Positions 9,690 through 18,953 are shown, counted from the stretch's first letter. The stretch: 64,000 bases of DNA from Lactiplantibacillus paraplantarum (GCF_003641145.1 NZ_CP032744.1:1612001-1676000); one strand, 5' to 3'. Made by a program: numbers and translations. Notes: generated from the letters alone by a model not told the origin.

Positions 9690-10322
9690 TTAACGGACAC
9701 GTAACCGTTGACCAGCTGAAATCGTTGCCCCAGATGATAAACCATTTAGCTCTAACAATTTATCCACTGAAATTCCAGCATTCGTAGCGACCCGGTAGAC
9801 CCCTTGACCGGCTTCTACCGTGACGTACTTGGCGCTTGAAGATGATTCTGAGGAGCTACTGCTGCTAGTACTGCTACTGTCTTCAGTACTCGCACTTGCT
9901 TTTGAACTAGCAGCGGCTGAACTAGCCGCCTTGGAACTGGCTGCTTTAGAGCTAGCCAATGCCAAGCTACTGCTCTTGGCAGCAGCTTTTTTCGACGATG
10001 CGGCCGCTTTTTTCTTGCTAGCAGCAACCGAAGACTTGCTGTCAGCAACACTGGCCGATGACTTTTTCGAGCTCGAACTAGCAACTTGTTCGGTCTGTTG
10101 CGGATTATTAAGCGAATTCTTTTTCACCAAAAAATAGCCAATTGGCGCCAAAGCAAGCAACAAAATCAAGACCACTAAAACGGTCGTTAATGTTGAGTTG
10201 CTACTGTCTTGTTTTCGTTTTTGAGTTCGCGATAAGTTGCCCGAGTCATCCCGATCGTCTTCAAAAGTTTTGTCCCACGGCTTATCCGCTTGGGATTTGT
10301 CATTCTCATTTTTTTGACTCAT
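9690..10322 (-). CDS. Single-pass membrane protein with C-terminal LysM domain (YpbE-like)
   Basis: A 210-aa cell-surface protein: a charged cytoplasmic N-terminus (1-43), one transmembrane helix (about 44-66), a roughly 95-residue Ala/Ser/Lys linker likely spanning the cell wall, and one LysM module at about 166-210 (YVTVEAGQGVYRVA, ending GQRLRVR). LysM binds peptidoglycan. The linker is almost entirely Ser, Ala and Lys, as in wall-spanning proteins. The order HTH protein, RecQ, LysM protein resembles ypbB-recS-ypbE of Bacillus subtilis, which supports a YpbE relationship. The role is not known. Confidence 0.85.
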   Translation of the reverse strand: MSQKNENDKSQADKPWDKTFEDDRDDSGNLSRTQKRKQDSSNSTLTTVLVVLILLLALAPIGYFLVKKNSLNNPQQTEQVASSSSKKSSASVADSKSSVAASKKKAAASSKKAAAKSSSLALASSKAASSKAASSAAASSKASASTEDSSSTSSSSSSESSSSAKYVTVEAGQGVYRVATNAGISVDKLLELNGLSSGATISAGQRLRVR

Positions 10323-10383
10323 AGGGTGTTCCTCCTCAAAAAACTTTCAATCAATATTGTAACATAACCCTGAATTGATTTCT

Positions 10384-11823
10384 TTAAGAATTTAGTAAAA
10401 ACAATTGAGCTAAGCGTTGCTCCCACGATATTGTTGGTGTCGTCGTAACTGCTCTGACCGCCGTCAACCCTAATGCGGTCAGTGGCAGTGGTTCACCAGC
10501 AAGTTGACAACATTGTGCCGTATGTGGAACTGCGGACTCATCAAAATAAGCTAACATCACAGCTCGATGACAAGTTGTTGTTTGCACATAGACCATCAAA
10601 GCCCGCAGTTCACGTTCCTTCGCAACTTGCCGATCAGCAAAAATCGTTGCAACCATCGCTGGTGTCGCCCCCTGCTGCCAGTACGATTGCAAGACCGTAC
10701 TACGGTCATCGACCGGGGGTTGTTTCGCTTGATAACGTGCATAATCTTGCTGGATCTCGTTAGGCGTGGCAGCCGTCAATTCGTTCAGATTACGCACAAG
10801 ATTCTCATCCCCTGGTGCATAGAGCATGATGGCCATCGCCTGGTGACCATCCCGGCCCGCGCGACCAATCTCCTGAACATAATCAGCTAAAGTCGTTGGC
10901 AAATGATAGTGAATCACTAAGCGAATATCCGCTTTATTAATCCCCATCCCAAACGCCGACGTTGCACAGATAACATCCAATTGCCCCGCCATGAATTGCT
11001 GTTGGATTTTAAAGCGGTCATCAGCCGCTAAGCCCGCATGATAAGCAGCCACTCGTAAGGTTGTCGTTGTCCGCAACCATTCAGCAATTAAGTCAGTTTG
11101 CCGTTTGGAAGTAAAATAGACGATTGCTGGCCCGCGAGTGCTCGTCACTAAATGTTGTAAGGTAGCCCGTTTGCTAGCTTCATCGTTAACTTGTTCAACC
11201 GCCAAATAAATATTAGGACGGTTAACCGAATATAAGACTTGCTGCGCGCTAGGAACAGCTAGTTGTGTCACAATATCTTGCCGGACTTGCCGTGTTGCCG
11301 TTGCGGTTAACATTAGTGTTCGCGGTGAGCCTAATTGCTGGCGAATGTGGCCGAGACGTCGATAATCCGGGCGAAAATCCGGGCCCCAAGTTGAAATGCA
11401 GTGCGCCTCATCGATGACTAACAGTGCTAATGGCACTTGCATCAGTGCTGCTTGAATCACATCTTGACCTAACATTTCTGGTGAAACAAATAAGAATTTT
11501 ATTTGTGCCAAATGATTCAGTAACCGCTGACGAGCACCATAGTCTAACTGTGATGTTAGGGCCGCGACTTGTTTTTCGCCCTGATAGTTCAAACGGGCCA
11601 CCTGATCTTGCATCAACGAGATAAGTGGTGACACTACCACAACAAGTCCCGGCAACGCAGCCCCGACTAGTTGATAAATCAGCGATTTGCCAGTCCCCGT
11701 TGACAATACGGCCAAAACATCTTGGCCCGCTAACAATTTCTGGATAACCGTTAATTGACCAGGCCGAAATTCGTTAAAGCCATACTTTGTTTTTAATAAC
11801 TGATATAACTCATCCTCTGACAT
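10384..11823 (-). CDS. recQ: RecQ family ATP-dependent DNA helicase (RecS-like)
   Basis: 3'-5' DNA helicase for recombination and replication-fork repair. The 479-aa protein shows motif 0 (FNEFRPGQ, residues 16-23), Walker A TGTGKS (42-47), DEAH (138-141), TATATRQVRQDI, and motif VI EIGRAGRDGHQA. It is a short RecQ without an HRDC domain, like B. subtilis RecS. The zinc-binding region is degenerate: one Cys in TTTCHRA and an adjacent pair in TAQCCQL, where the family normally has four spaced cysteines. It overlaps the upstream ypbB-like gene by 14 bp. Confidence 0.93.
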   Translation of the reverse strand: MSEDELYQLLKTKYGFNEFRPGQLTVIQKLLAGQDVLAVLSTGTGKSLIYQLVGAALPGLVVVVSPLISLMQDQVARLNYQGEKQVAALTSQLDYGARQRLLNHLAQIKFLFVSPEMLGQDVIQAALMQVPLALLVIDEAHCISTWGPDFRPDYRRLGHIRQQLGSPRTLMLTATATRQVRQDIVTQLAVPSAQQVLYSVNRPNIYLAVEQVNDEASKRATLQHLVTSTRGPAIVYFTSKRQTDLIAEWLRTTTTLRVAAYHAGLAADDRFKIQQQFMAGQLDVICATSAFGMGINKADIRLVIHYHLPTTLADYVQEIGRAGRDGHQAMAIMLYAPGDENLVRNLNELTAATPNEIQQDYARYQAKQPPVDDRSTVLQSYWQQGATPAMVATIFADRQVAKERELRALMVYVQTTTCHRAVMLAYFDESAVPHTAQCCQLAGEPLPLTALGLTAVRAVTTTPTISWEQRLAQLFLLNS

Positions 11824-12856
11824 GGTGACACCTCATAATTTGAAATAGCCGGAACTCAAAAAAATCTAAGGTAGGCATTGCAACTTGTGCATCTTGAAAC
11901 GACCAGTTCGCAATATCGGGGCGATTGACAAAAATAGTGGTCAACTGCTGCATCAAAGTGCTACTTAGCACCGACTCAAACGGAAACTGGGGTAACCAGA
12001 TTGCAACTTCTAGCAAGTGCTCCCGAACCGTACTTAATTTCAAGCGCCTCGTCTGTGCAATTGTTGCCAGTTGGTTAGTCTTGACAAAAGCTTGATACGT
12101 CTGCCAGGCACTTTTACTGATCGCGCTAGATTGCTTTAAAGGTGCCAATAGATTCCACAATGGATCGGTTGTTTGATGTTGTTGCAGCCAATTGATCCAT
12201 TGACAAATAGCATCCGTCCGCATCAAGCCGGTTTCGAGCGGCTGACGGCCTAATTGTTCGGCTAATTGTTCATTAGTAAGGCCTGGTTCTTGATAACCCG
12301 TTAAGCCTTGGACAAACACTGTCGGCAAATCTGGTACCGACAGGCTCGTTAAGAAAGCCGTCAGCGCTGCATGAACTTGGCCACCAAGCTCCGACTTCGG
12401 TTGTTGTCGTAACCAGCGCTTGACCTGTGCTTGGATGCCCGGATCAGTCGTCACCGGATAGTAATGACGATCATGATGAACTAATTCAGAAACTACTTGC
12501 AGTGCTAGCTGACTAATAGCCATAAAGCGACGAACGTCCGTCGTTTGAAACGCCTGGAAAGCTTGAGGTAAGTATAACGTTTGTCGCAATTTTGCTTGGC
12601 GCTGCTCACCAGCCGGCGTTAATTGCCAACATCCCGTTGCCGTACTGACTAATTGCCCATTTTCTTCTAGGACAGCAGTCGCTGCCATGAAGTCTTCTAA
12701 GGGGACACCGTGCCAGCTGTCAAGTAGTTCTAAACACCCTGCTGTCAACCCGGCAAAAAGTGTTGAGACCGTGCGGCGACCACGCAACACATTGAACAAC
12801 CCCTTTGCCCGTCGCGGTGTCGGACTGAATAACAATAGAACGTAGTCTGTAAACAC
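11810..12856 (-). CDS. Helicase-associated helix-turn-helix protein (YpbB-like)
   Basis: A 348-aa soluble protein whose last 100 residues look like the helicase-type HTH domain of YpbB (KTNQLATIAQTRRLKLSTVR, then a helical tail). YpbB-type proteins are encoded just before a RecQ/RecS helicase in many Firmicutes and probably assist it, as here with a 14-bp overlap. I chose the GTG at 12856 rather than the TTG at 12874, because GGAGGGAGGA lies 6 nt upstream of the GTG and would otherwise be inside the gene. No ferredoxin gene precedes it, unlike in Bacillus. Confidence 0.8.
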   Translation of the reverse strand: MFTDYVLLLFSPTPRRAKGLFNVLRGRRTVSTLFAGLTAGCLELLDSWHGVPLEDFMAATAVLEENGQLVSTATGCWQLTPAGEQRQAKLRQTLYLPQAFQAFQTTDVRRFMAISQLALQVVSELVHHDRHYYPVTTDPGIQAQVKRWLRQQPKSELGGQVHAALTAFLTSLSVPDLPTVFVQGLTGYQEPGLTNEQLAEQLGRQPLETGLMRTDAICQWINWLQQHQTTDPLWNLLAPLKQSSAISKSAWQTYQAFVKTNQLATIAQTRRLKLSTVREHLLEVAIWLPQFPFESVLSSTLMQQLTTIFVNRPDIANWSFQDAQVAMPTLDFFEFRLFQIMRCHHVRG

Positions 12857-12892
12857 GGTGAGTCCTCCCTCCAAGTATTTTGTTGATACTTT

Positions 12893-12921
12893 TATTTAAA
12901 CGATCACCGGATATTTTTCAA
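12893..12921 (-). promoter_or_regulatory. Candidate promoter of the ypbB-recQ-LysM-cmk-rpsA cluster
   Basis: On the minus strand TTGAAA (12916-12921) and TAAATA (12893-12898) are 17 bp apart, about 30 bp before the GTG start. The rest of the 330-bp gap to ribU holds that gene's terminator and otherwise nothing I recognise. Confidence 0.5.
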
Positions 12922-13132
12922 AGTCATGGATGCCCAGCTAATAGCTACTAGCAAAGGATAAATTAAGCCGCTCAGTCACTAGCTTCCAAGCATTTCTAGT
13001 AAGATAAAAAACCTTTCAATGCATCCTGTATCAGCCATTACCAAGTACGCATTTAAAAACTAGTTGCGATAAAGGCTGGGCCCATGATTGATCAACACTA
13101 CGCGTATTTAAGAATATCACGATGGCGACCAA

Positions 13133-13173
13133 TAAAAAAGGCAGTCACCTTGCAGTTACGCAATTAGTGACCA
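13133..13173 (-). terminator. Terminator after ribU
   Basis: GGTCAC/GTGAC outer stem with an inner TTGC/GCAA pair, followed on the minus strand by TGCC and a six-T run. It lies about 20 bp after the ribU stop. Confidence 0.75.
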
Positions 13174-13188
13174 CCCCAATTATTTTGA

Positions 13189-13773
13189 TTAAATTCGGCT
13201 CATAAGTTGATTATGGTTGCCTAACCATTTAGCTAGCCGTTGATAGACCAGCCAGAAGACGTTACCGACTAACAGTCCCTTGATTAGATTGAACGGAATC
13301 ACAGCCACTAGCACAACCGTATTCAACGACATGCTGAGCTTCATCCCCATCACCTGCAAGTAGAATGGCAAGACGAACGTCAAGTTGGCTAACGATTCAA
13401 TGACCACTAGACCAATTGTCGCCACCGCAATTGCCACGGGCATTCGCCACTTAGGATTACCACGATAATAACGCAGCACTAGCGCAAAGGCTAAGATCAG
13501 CACTGCCGTTCCCAGAAAACTAGCTAGGGAACCGATTAAATCATAGATGGCAAACCCCATCATCGCTGAATGAAGCAGCAACTTGATAATGGTGATGACG
13601 AACGCACCCCCCACACCAAAAAGAAACAGACCAATTAGAATCGGAATATCCGAAAAATCAATCTTCATCCATGGCGCAATCGGTAAAATCGGAAACTCCA
13701 CTAACATTAAAATATACGCAATGGCACCGAGTAAGGCTATGCCCACTAGTCGGTGTAACGTTGTATGTTGCAT
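13189..13773 (-). CDS. ribU: Riboflavin ECF transporter substrate-binding subunit RibU
   Basis: A 194-aa hydrophobic protein with about six membrane helices, the S component that binds riboflavin and works with the shared EcfA-EcfA'-EcfT energising module encoded elsewhere. The segment PWMKIDFSDIPILIGLFLFG matches the conserved loop and helix of RibU proteins. The assignment is strongly supported by the FMN riboswitch and terminator in its leader. It is monocistronic: it has its own promoter, leader and terminator. An AGGAGGGTG site precedes the ATG. Confidence 0.93.
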   Translation of the reverse strand: MQHTTLHRLVGIALLGAIAYILMLVEFPILPIAPWMKIDFSDIPILIGLFLFGVGGAFVITIIKLLLHSAMMGFAIYDLIGSLASFLGTAVLILAFALVLRYYRGNPKWRMPVAIAVATIGLVVIESLANLTFVLPFYLQVMGMKLSMSLNTVVLVAVIPFNLIKGLLVGNVFWLVYQRLAKWLGNHNQLMSRI

Positions 13774-13827
13774 AACGCACCCTCCTATGGGTCATCTTCA
13801 ATGAACCGCATTACCAGTTGTTCAAAC

Positions 13828-13872
13828 AAAAAAAGTCCACCCAATCACACTAACTGTCATCCGGGCGGACTT
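13828..13872 (-). terminator. Expression-platform terminator of the FMN riboswitch
   Basis: GTCCGCCC pairs with GGGTGGAC (one G-T), followed on the minus strand by a seven-T run, between the aptamer and the ribU start. Formation when FMN is bound would stop transcription before ribU. Confidence 0.85.
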
Positions 13873-13899
13873 ACTTGCAACGCTTGGCAAATAAGCTCG

Positions 13900-14013
13900 A
13901 TCTTCTTTATACCAGACTTTACTGTCGACTTTGGAATTACACCAAATCACTATGCAGCCGCATAGGTCGCGGGTTATTACCGCCGGTCGGGAATTACACC
14001 CTGCCCTGAAGAT
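13900..14013 (-). ncRNA. FMN riboswitch (RFN element)
   Basis: Reading the minus strand, the element opens with ATCTTCAGGGCAGGGTG, continues through AATTCCCGACCGGCGGTAAT and AACCCGCGA, then TGGTGTAATTCC, and closes with AGTCTGG...AGAAGAT, whose AAGAT pairs back to the opening ATCTT. These are the conserved blocks of the six-helix FMN aptamer. It lies between rluB and ribU and is followed by an intrinsic terminator, giving transcriptional shut-off of riboflavin uptake when FMN is plentiful. Confidence 0.97.
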
Positions 14014-14039
14014 GAACCAATATTTATTTTTACAAATTC

Positions 14040-14068
14040 ATTTTAACGGCTTTCGTCCAAAAATGCAA
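14040..14068 (-). promoter_or_regulatory. Candidate promoter of the FMN riboswitch-ribU transcript
   Basis: On the minus strand TTGCAT (14063-14068) and TAAAAT (14040-14045) are 17 bp apart, immediately after the rluB stop. It would start RNA about 20 nt before the aptamer. No terminator is seen after rluB, so read-through is also possible. Confidence 0.45.
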
Positions 14069-14071
14069 GCG

Positions 14072-14788
14072 CTATCGTTCACCTTTTAACTTACTAATTT
14101 CAATTGGCTTCAATTTTCGGTACTCCCCAGGTTGTAAACTCTGCAAGTCGAGGACCCCATAACGTTCACGCTTTAACTTAGTCACTGGATGACCAACCGC
14201 CGCTAACATTTTCTTTACTTGGTGGTTATGGCCTTCGTGAATTGTTAATTGGACTAGCGCATTATTTTTCTTATGATCACTATCTAACAGATTCGACTTG
14301 GCCGGTGCCGTTTTACGGCCATCGATTTCAACCCCTAAGCGTAATTGCTTGAGATCAGCATTCGTTGGCACCCCTTCGACTTTAGCCAAATAAGTCTTCT
14401 TGACTTCGTACTTTGGATGAGTTAACCGATTTGCTAAGGCGCCGTCATTAGTCATGATCAATAAACCTGATGTATCATAGTCTAACCGCCCCACTGGGTA
14501 GATTCGTTCAGACACATCTTCAAAAAAGTCCAGCACCGTCTTACGGCCTTTTTCATCATGAACCGTCGTCACGACCCCCCGTGGCTTATAAAATAAATAA
14601 TACACGAGTTTTTCCGCATTCAACGGCACGCCATCTACTTCGACACGGTCACTAGGTTCAACTTTGACACCAAGCGTGGTGACAGTCGTCCCATTAACCT
14701 TAACATGGCCAGACGTAATCAACACTTCTGACTTACGCCGCGAAGCAATTCCTGCTTCCGCCATCACTTTTTGTAATCGTTCTGCCAT
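14072..14788 (-). CDS. rluB: 23S rRNA pseudouridine synthase B
   Basis: Isomerises a uridine in helix 80 of 23S rRNA. The 238-aa protein has an N-terminal S4 RNA-binding domain (about residues 1-60, RLQKVMAEAGIASRRKSEVL) and an RsuA/RluB-type catalytic domain with VGRLDYDTSGLLIMTNDG, where the catalytic Asp is residue 103. KKTYLAKVEG and EGHNHQVKKMLAAVGHPV are also conserved. The start shares one base with the scpB stop, and the scpA-scpB-rluB order is common in Firmicutes. It ends the cvfB-xerD-ribT-scpAB-rluB operon. Confidence 0.95.
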   Translation of the reverse strand: MAERLQKVMAEAGIASRRKSEVLITSGHVKVNGTTVTTLGVKVEPSDRVEVDGVPLNAEKLVYYLFYKPRGVVTTVHDEKGRKTVLDFFEDVSERIYPVGRLDYDTSGLLIMTNDGALANRLTHPKYEVKKTYLAKVEGVPTNADLKQLRLGVEIDGRKTAPAKSNLLDSDHKKNNALVQLTIHEGHNHQVKKMLAAVGHPVTKLKRERYGVLDLQSLQPGEYRKLKPIEISKLKGER

Positions 14789-15387
14789 TATTTATCCTCA
14801 CGTTCTGCTTGTAATTTATCTTGAAATGCATTTAAAAAGAGGTCCGTCTCCGGCGCCGGATGTTCAGCGTCACTTAACGCGGCCAAATCAATCGTTGGTA
14901 AATCATCCAAAGATTTTAGCCCAAAGTAATCCAAAAATAGCTCCGTTGTGCCATATAGGATTGGTCGTCCCGGTTCATTCAAGCGCCCCGTCTCAGTCAC
15001 CAACTGCCGCAAAACGAGTTTTTGAATCGTTGAGCCACTATGCACACCGCGAATCTCATCAATCTCAATTCGCGTCAATGGCTGCCGATACGCAATAATG
15101 GCTAACACTTCCAACGAAGCTTGTGACAGACTGGTCGTTAAGGGAGCCTCAAAGTACCGTTTTAATACTGAGGCCACCTCAGACTTGGTCGCTAATCGGT
15201 AAGTATTCGCCGTCGATAAGATCATTAACGCACTGTCTGCGTCTTGCTGATACTTCGTAGCCAGTTGTGTCAGCATCGTCGTAATCGCCGGTTTGGCAAA
15301 TCCCGTGGCGTGCTCAATCTCAGCAACTGTGATGCCTTCATCACCCGCCACAAATAATAATCCTTCAATTTGTTCAATGTTCGTCAT
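14788..15387 (-). CDS. scpB: Segregation and condensation protein B
   Basis: Winged-helix partner in the SMC-ScpA-ScpB condensin complex that compacts and separates chromosomes. It is 199 aa with two winged-helix domains; [23 protein letters not shown] and [18 protein letters not shown] are family signatures. I chose the ATG at 15387 (MTNIEQIEG) because AGGA lies 8 nt upstream; the in-frame ATG at 15396 abuts that site. It overlaps the 3' end of scpA by 14 bp. Confidence 0.95.
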   Translation of the reverse strand: MTNIEQIEGLLFVAGDEGITVAEIEHATGFAKPAITTMLTQLATKYQQDADSALMILSTANTYRLATKSEVASVLKRYFEAPLTTSLSQASLEVLAIIAYRQPLTRIEIDEIRGVHSGSTIQKLVLRQLVTETGRLNEPGRPILYGTTELFLDYFGLKSLDDLPTIDLAALSDAEHPAPETDLFLNAFQDKLQAEREDK

Positions 15388-16138
15388 GCTGTTCATCCTG
15401 TCGTAAATATAAATGAATCGGACTCAGCGGCGCAGCTTGTTGCAAGGCCAACTGATCCTGCTTGGTTAATTCTAACACAGCCATAAAGGTTGTCACTAAC
15501 ATTTCATCGCTAGCACTGACCGTAAACAGCTCAGCAAAGTCTAAGCCCTGTGGTTGCTGCTGCAGCTGTGTGGTAATTTGCGTCATTCGTTCATCAATGT
15601 TAATCGTTTCCGCTACGACCGTTTTCGTTAATGTCCGTACCCGTCGCCGTTTAGCCACCAGTTGCCGAAACGCCGCTTGCAAGTCATCCAACGTGATCCC
15701 CGCGGTAAGCTTGGGCGCACTTAAATCGGCCGGCACGAGCATCGCTTCGCGCGTAAAATGTTGGTGCCGGGCCTGTTCCTTAGTCCGTAACTCGCCAGCA
15801 GCTTCTTGATAAACTTTATAGGCTAATAATTCAGCAACAAGTGAATCACGGGGATCCTCTTCGTCATTGCCGTCATCAACATCATCTGGTTCGGGCTGTG
15901 GTAACAAGAAACGACTTTTGATCGTCATCAAAGTCGCCGCCATGACCAAATAGTCGCCAGCAATGTCCAATTTCAACGCTCGCATGGAATGCAAGTAGTC
16001 CAAATACTGTTGGGTAATCGCCGCGATTGGAATATCATAAATATCCATCTTATTTTGTCGAATAAGGTGCAGTAACAAATCCAAAGGTCCCTCAAATTCT
16101 GAAATTTTAATGGTGATTGGTTGTTGATTGTTTGTCAC
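15374..16138 (-). CDS. scpA: Segregation and condensation protein A
   Basis: Kleisin subunit that bridges the SMC heads. It is about 254 aa with the N-terminal kleisin motif [27 protein letters not shown], acidic middle linker ([18 protein letters not shown]) and C-terminal winged helix. I chose the GTG at 16138 ([12 protein letters not shown]) because GGGAG lies 7 nt upstream; the longer frame to 16159 lacks a site. The 5' end overlaps ribT by 32 bp, so the genes are tightly coupled. Confidence 0.95.
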   Translation of the reverse strand: MTNNQQPITIKISEFEGPLDLLLHLIRQNKMDIYDIPIAAITQQYLDYLHSMRALKLDIAGDYLVMAATLMTIKSRFLLPQPEPDDVDDGNDEEDPRDSLVAELLAYKVYQEAAGELRTKEQARHQHFTREAMLVPADLSAPKLTAGITLDDLQAAFRQLVAKRRRVRTLTKTVVAETINIDERMTQITTQLQQQPQGLDFAELFTVSASDEMLVTTFMAVLELTKQDQLALQQAAPLSPIHLYLRQDEQHDEH

Positions 16139-16487
16139 GATTACGCTCCCACGCACCAATGATTGGCGCCATTTCTAAAGTTCCCATGACCCGTTGGTTC
16201 GGATACAACGCAGCGAGCTCATCTAACATTTGATATTGATTGGCCGCCGTTCGTTCCTCAGGTGATAATGAGTCATGATGTAGCAAGATAAAGTCGCTGC
16301 CAACTTCAATGCCAATAATACCGCAAAAGTCACCGTCACCTTGACGCCATAACAATAACTGATGGTCATCAGTTGACTGGTACCACGTCATCTCAGTTTG
16401 TAAATGCGCTAAATCTTTAAAATCAGGGATAAATGATAGTAGCCCCATCGCCACTTTCTCATAATCCTTACGATATTTAACGAGCAC
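16107..16487 (-). CDS. ribT: RibT-like GNAT-family protein
   Basis: A 126-aa protein beginning MLVKYRKDYEKVAMGLLSFI, closely resembling RibT of B. subtilis, a GNAT-fold protein found near riboflavin or scpAB genes. The acetyl-CoA pyrophosphate loop is not obvious here: the region after LLHHDSLSPEERTAAN lacks a clear R/Q-x-x-G-x-G/A, so activity is uncertain. It has a GTG start with GGGAGG 7 nt upstream. It lies between xerD and scpA in the same operon. Confidence 0.8.
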   Translation of the reverse strand: MLVKYRKDYEKVAMGLLSFIPDFKDLAHLQTEMTWYQSTDDHQLLLWRQGDGDFCGIIGIEVGSDFILLHHDSLSPEERTAANQYQMLDELAALYPNQRVMGTLEMAPIIGAWERNRDKQSTTNHH

Positions 16488-16526
16488 AGTATCGCCTCCC
16501 TTGCCTCTGCTTGACTTTGCACGCCA

Positions 16527-17444
16527 CTAGGCCCGTGGATGGTACTTATTATAAACCTCAGCTAAGCGTTTTTTTGAAATATGCGTATAAATTTGGGTCG
16601 TTGAAATATCGGCGTGTCCCAATAATTCTTGGACAACTCGCAAATCCGCACCATTTTCCAAAATATGCGTAGCAAACGAATGTCGTAACGTATGTGGCGT
16701 AACATTTTTTTCAATTCCGGCTGCTTTAACTTCCGCCTTCAGATTTTTCCAGACGCCCTGTCGGCTTAGCTTACCACCATGATTGTTAATGAATAAGTAC
16801 GTATTCCGACGTTTGGCCGACACAAGCTTAGGCCGCGCCGTCTTCAAATACCGAGTAATAAAATCAATCGCCACATCCCCAATGGGAATAATCCGTTCCT
16901 TATCGCCCTTCCCAATCGTTTGAATCAGTCCCAAGTCCAAGTGCAAGTCATCCATAGTTAAATTGATTGTTTCGCTGACCCGTAGCCCCGTCGCATACAT
17001 GACCTCCAATAAAGTCCGGTCGCGCAATCCCAACGGTGTATTCAGCTTAGGAACAGCCAGTAAGCGTTCGACTTCCCGTGGTGATAGTACTTGCGGCAAA
17101 TGTTGGGCCCGCTTAGGCGTATCGATCTTTAACATGGGATCCGTATCGATGGCGTGCATCTGCGCTAAATATTGAAAAAATTTGCGTAGACTTGAAACAC
17201 TATGAATAATCGTATTGCGCGACTTGCCCGCTTCATCTAAATACTGCAAATAATTCAAGAGGACGTACCGATCAACCACACGATAGTCCGTGATCTGCTG
17301 ACTCATTAAGTACTCGCTGAACGTGGTTAGATCCTGAGCGTAACTCTTGATCGTATTCTCGACCAGTCCCCGTTCAACACGCAAAAAATGCAGGTAATCA
17401 GCAAGCTGGTCCTGCATTTTTTGATCAATCGTCGGCTTGCTCAT
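16527..17444 (-). CDS. xerD: Tyrosine recombinase XerD
   Basis: Chromosome-dimer resolution at dif with XerC, and stimulated by FtsK. It is about 305 aa. The N-terminal SAM-like core-binding domain (about 8-100: YLHFLRVERGLVENTIKSY) precedes the catalytic domain with R155 (ATGLRVSETI), H251 and R254 (HTLRHSFATH), H277 (LLGHADIS) and nucleophile Y286 (TQIYTHIS). I prefer the ATG at 17444 over the upstream GTG at 17471, since MSKPTIDQ is the usual start; no strong ribosome-binding site marks either. It overlaps cvfB by 20 bp. Confidence 0.93.
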   Translation of the reverse strand: MSKPTIDQKMQDQLADYLHFLRVERGLVENTIKSYAQDLTTFSEYLMSQQITDYRVVDRYVLLNYLQYLDEAGKSRNTIIHSVSSLRKFFQYLAQMHAIDTDPMLKIDTPKRAQHLPQVLSPREVERLLAVPKLNTPLGLRDRTLLEVMYATGLRVSETINLTMDDLHLDLGLIQTIGKGDKERIIPIGDVAIDFITRYLKTARPKLVSAKRRNTYLFINNHGGKLSRQGVWKNLKAEVKAAGIEKNVTPHTLRHSFATHILENGADLRVVQELLGHADISTTQIYTHISKKRLAEVYNKYHPRA

Positions 17445-18312
17445 CAGCAATCTTGACGAGCTTGATTTCACCTGGTTGTTGGCTAATCAAGCGTTGCTTC
17501 AACAAGTTACCCACGGCACGCTTAAATTGTGACTTGCTGATACCGAAATAATTACGAATATCATCGGGATCGCTCTTGTCCCAAAAGGGCAGTGCGTGGT
17601 CGGCTTGGTGTTGCAAGGCTGCTAGTAACATCTGGGCATCGTCACCAATTTCTTCATAGCCCCGCGGTTTCAACGATAAATTCAGTTCGCCATCCCGCAA
17701 ATGACCAATCACCCGCGCTTTGACGTGTTGCCCCATGCGCGGTTCCTGTTCACGCTCTGATGGATGAACGAAGCCTAGATGATTATCATCAGTAATCACC
17801 GAAGTTCCCGCCATCTTCAGTCGAAAAACAGTGGCCATCGTATCAGTGTTTTTGACTTGTTCTCGATCATACGGCTTGGCAATAGCTTCAAAATCTGTCA
17901 ACTCCGCTAAAGTAGCCCATAAGCGTTGTTTATTATCTCGGGCTAATTTAACGTATAAGCGATCATCTTTCTTTGGCCATAACCGACTAATGGTCGGCAA
18001 CTCGTCCAGTGACACCACCAAGTCTTTGTTTGGTAGCCCAACATCGACAAAGACACCGAGATCATGACGCGTCCGGACAACTGTGCCCCACACAAAGTGA
18101 TCGAACGAAATCTCTGGAACCAAGCGTGTCATTTGTAAATGGTGATCTTCATTCTCGTAGACAAAGCCTTCATATAGTCCACCAATGTGTAATGGCTGCT
18201 CTGGTTCCATTTTATCGACCCATAACGTTTGACCGTCTACTTGTACGAAGTATGCTTCATCATTTTCATCGGTTACCTTCGCTGTAACCACCGTTCCAAT
18301 AATACTATCCAT
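17425..18312 (-). CDS. cvfB: S1-domain RNA-binding protein of the CvfB family
   Basis: A 295-aa protein with S1-like OB folds in the N-terminal two thirds (DHFVWGTVVRTRHDLGVFVD is the clearest) and a C-terminal winged helix (IRNYFGISKSQFKRAVGNLL). CvfB/YitL proteins bind RNA and affect virulence-factor expression in staphylococci; the role here is inferred only from family. I chose the ATG at 18312 (MDSIIGTVV) because GAGGAG lies 7 nt upstream. It is the second gene of the DUF441-cvfB-xerD-ribT-scpAB-rluB run. Confidence 0.88.
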   Translation of the reverse strand: MDSIIGTVVTAKVTDENDEAYFVQVDGQTLWVDKMEPEQPLHIGGLYEGFVYENEDHHLQMTRLVPEISFDHFVWGTVVRTRHDLGVFVDVGLPNKDLVVSLDELPTISRLWPKKDDRLYVKLARDNKQRLWATLAELTDFEAIAKPYDREQVKNTDTMATVFRLKMAGTSVITDDNHLGFVHPSEREQEPRMGQHVKARVIGHLRDGELNLSLKPRGYEEIGDDAQMLLAALQHQADHALPFWDKSDPDDIRNYFGISKSQFKRAVGNLLKQRLISQQPGEIKLVKIADEQADD

Positions 18313-18362
18313 GTGATAACTCCTCTGAACGTCCATCTAAAAAATGACGCACGTGTTCTTAA

Positions 18363-18821
18363 TTACTGTAAACTTAAATGTAAGACTTGAATAATGCAAT
18401 AAGTAATGCCGGCCGCAATAATCGGTCCCGCAGCAATCCCTTTGAGCAAAACGACACCCATGATAGTGCCAAATACTAATGCTACGGTAATTTCCGGTGT
18501 CGCTGACAACAGTCCGACACCATGAAAAGAGAGCACTGAGACAAGGACCCCACATGCGACTGCAATCCAGCCAACTGGTGATTTAAACGCATGCCACAGG
18601 TCGCGAAACCCAATTTGACCAGTTGCAATCGGAATCAAAATCGCCACGGTGATTACCGTTACGCCCCAATTGATTCCCTTTTGACCAATCGTCGTCAATA
18701 ATTTACTTGTATTAGGAATCAACTTAATGAGTAGCACGACAACGGTCGCAATTTGCAAGGACTGATTTTTCCCCAACCATGCCACTACTAAAATTGCTAA
18801 TAAAAATAACCAACTTTCCAT
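18363..18821 (-). CDS. DUF441 family membrane protein (UPF0756)
   Basis: A 152-aa very hydrophobic protein with four predicted membrane helices, starting [20 protein letters not shown] and containing [20 protein letters not shown], both typical of DUF441/YtwI proteins. No function is known. I chose the ATG at 18821 since GAGG sits 6 nt before it. It lies 50 bp upstream of cvfB in the same direction, probably the first gene of that operon. Its upstream region is the non-coding repeat element at 18954-19792. Confidence 0.85.
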   Translation of the reverse strand: MESWLFLLAILVVAWLGKNQSLQIATVVVLLIKLIPNTSKLLTTIGQKGINWGVTVITVAILIPIATGQIGFRDLWHAFKSPVGWIAVACGVLVSVLSFHGVGLLSATPEITVALVFGTIMGVVLLKGIAAGPIIAAGITYCIIQVLHLSLQ

Positions 18822-18953
18822 ACGACACCTCACGTGTTATCAATTGTAACTGAAAACGGCCCGAATTACGAGGGGTGTTCGCCCGTTACTCATCAATTTC
18901 ACAATCCCCCCCTGACTAATCACCGATTCCTGTTCTTTAATCTTGGAAGGAAT

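Noticed and set aside
9820..10137. A long plus-strand frame rich in Leu and Ala
   Set aside because: Antisense shadow of the Ser/Ala/Lys linker of the LysM protein.
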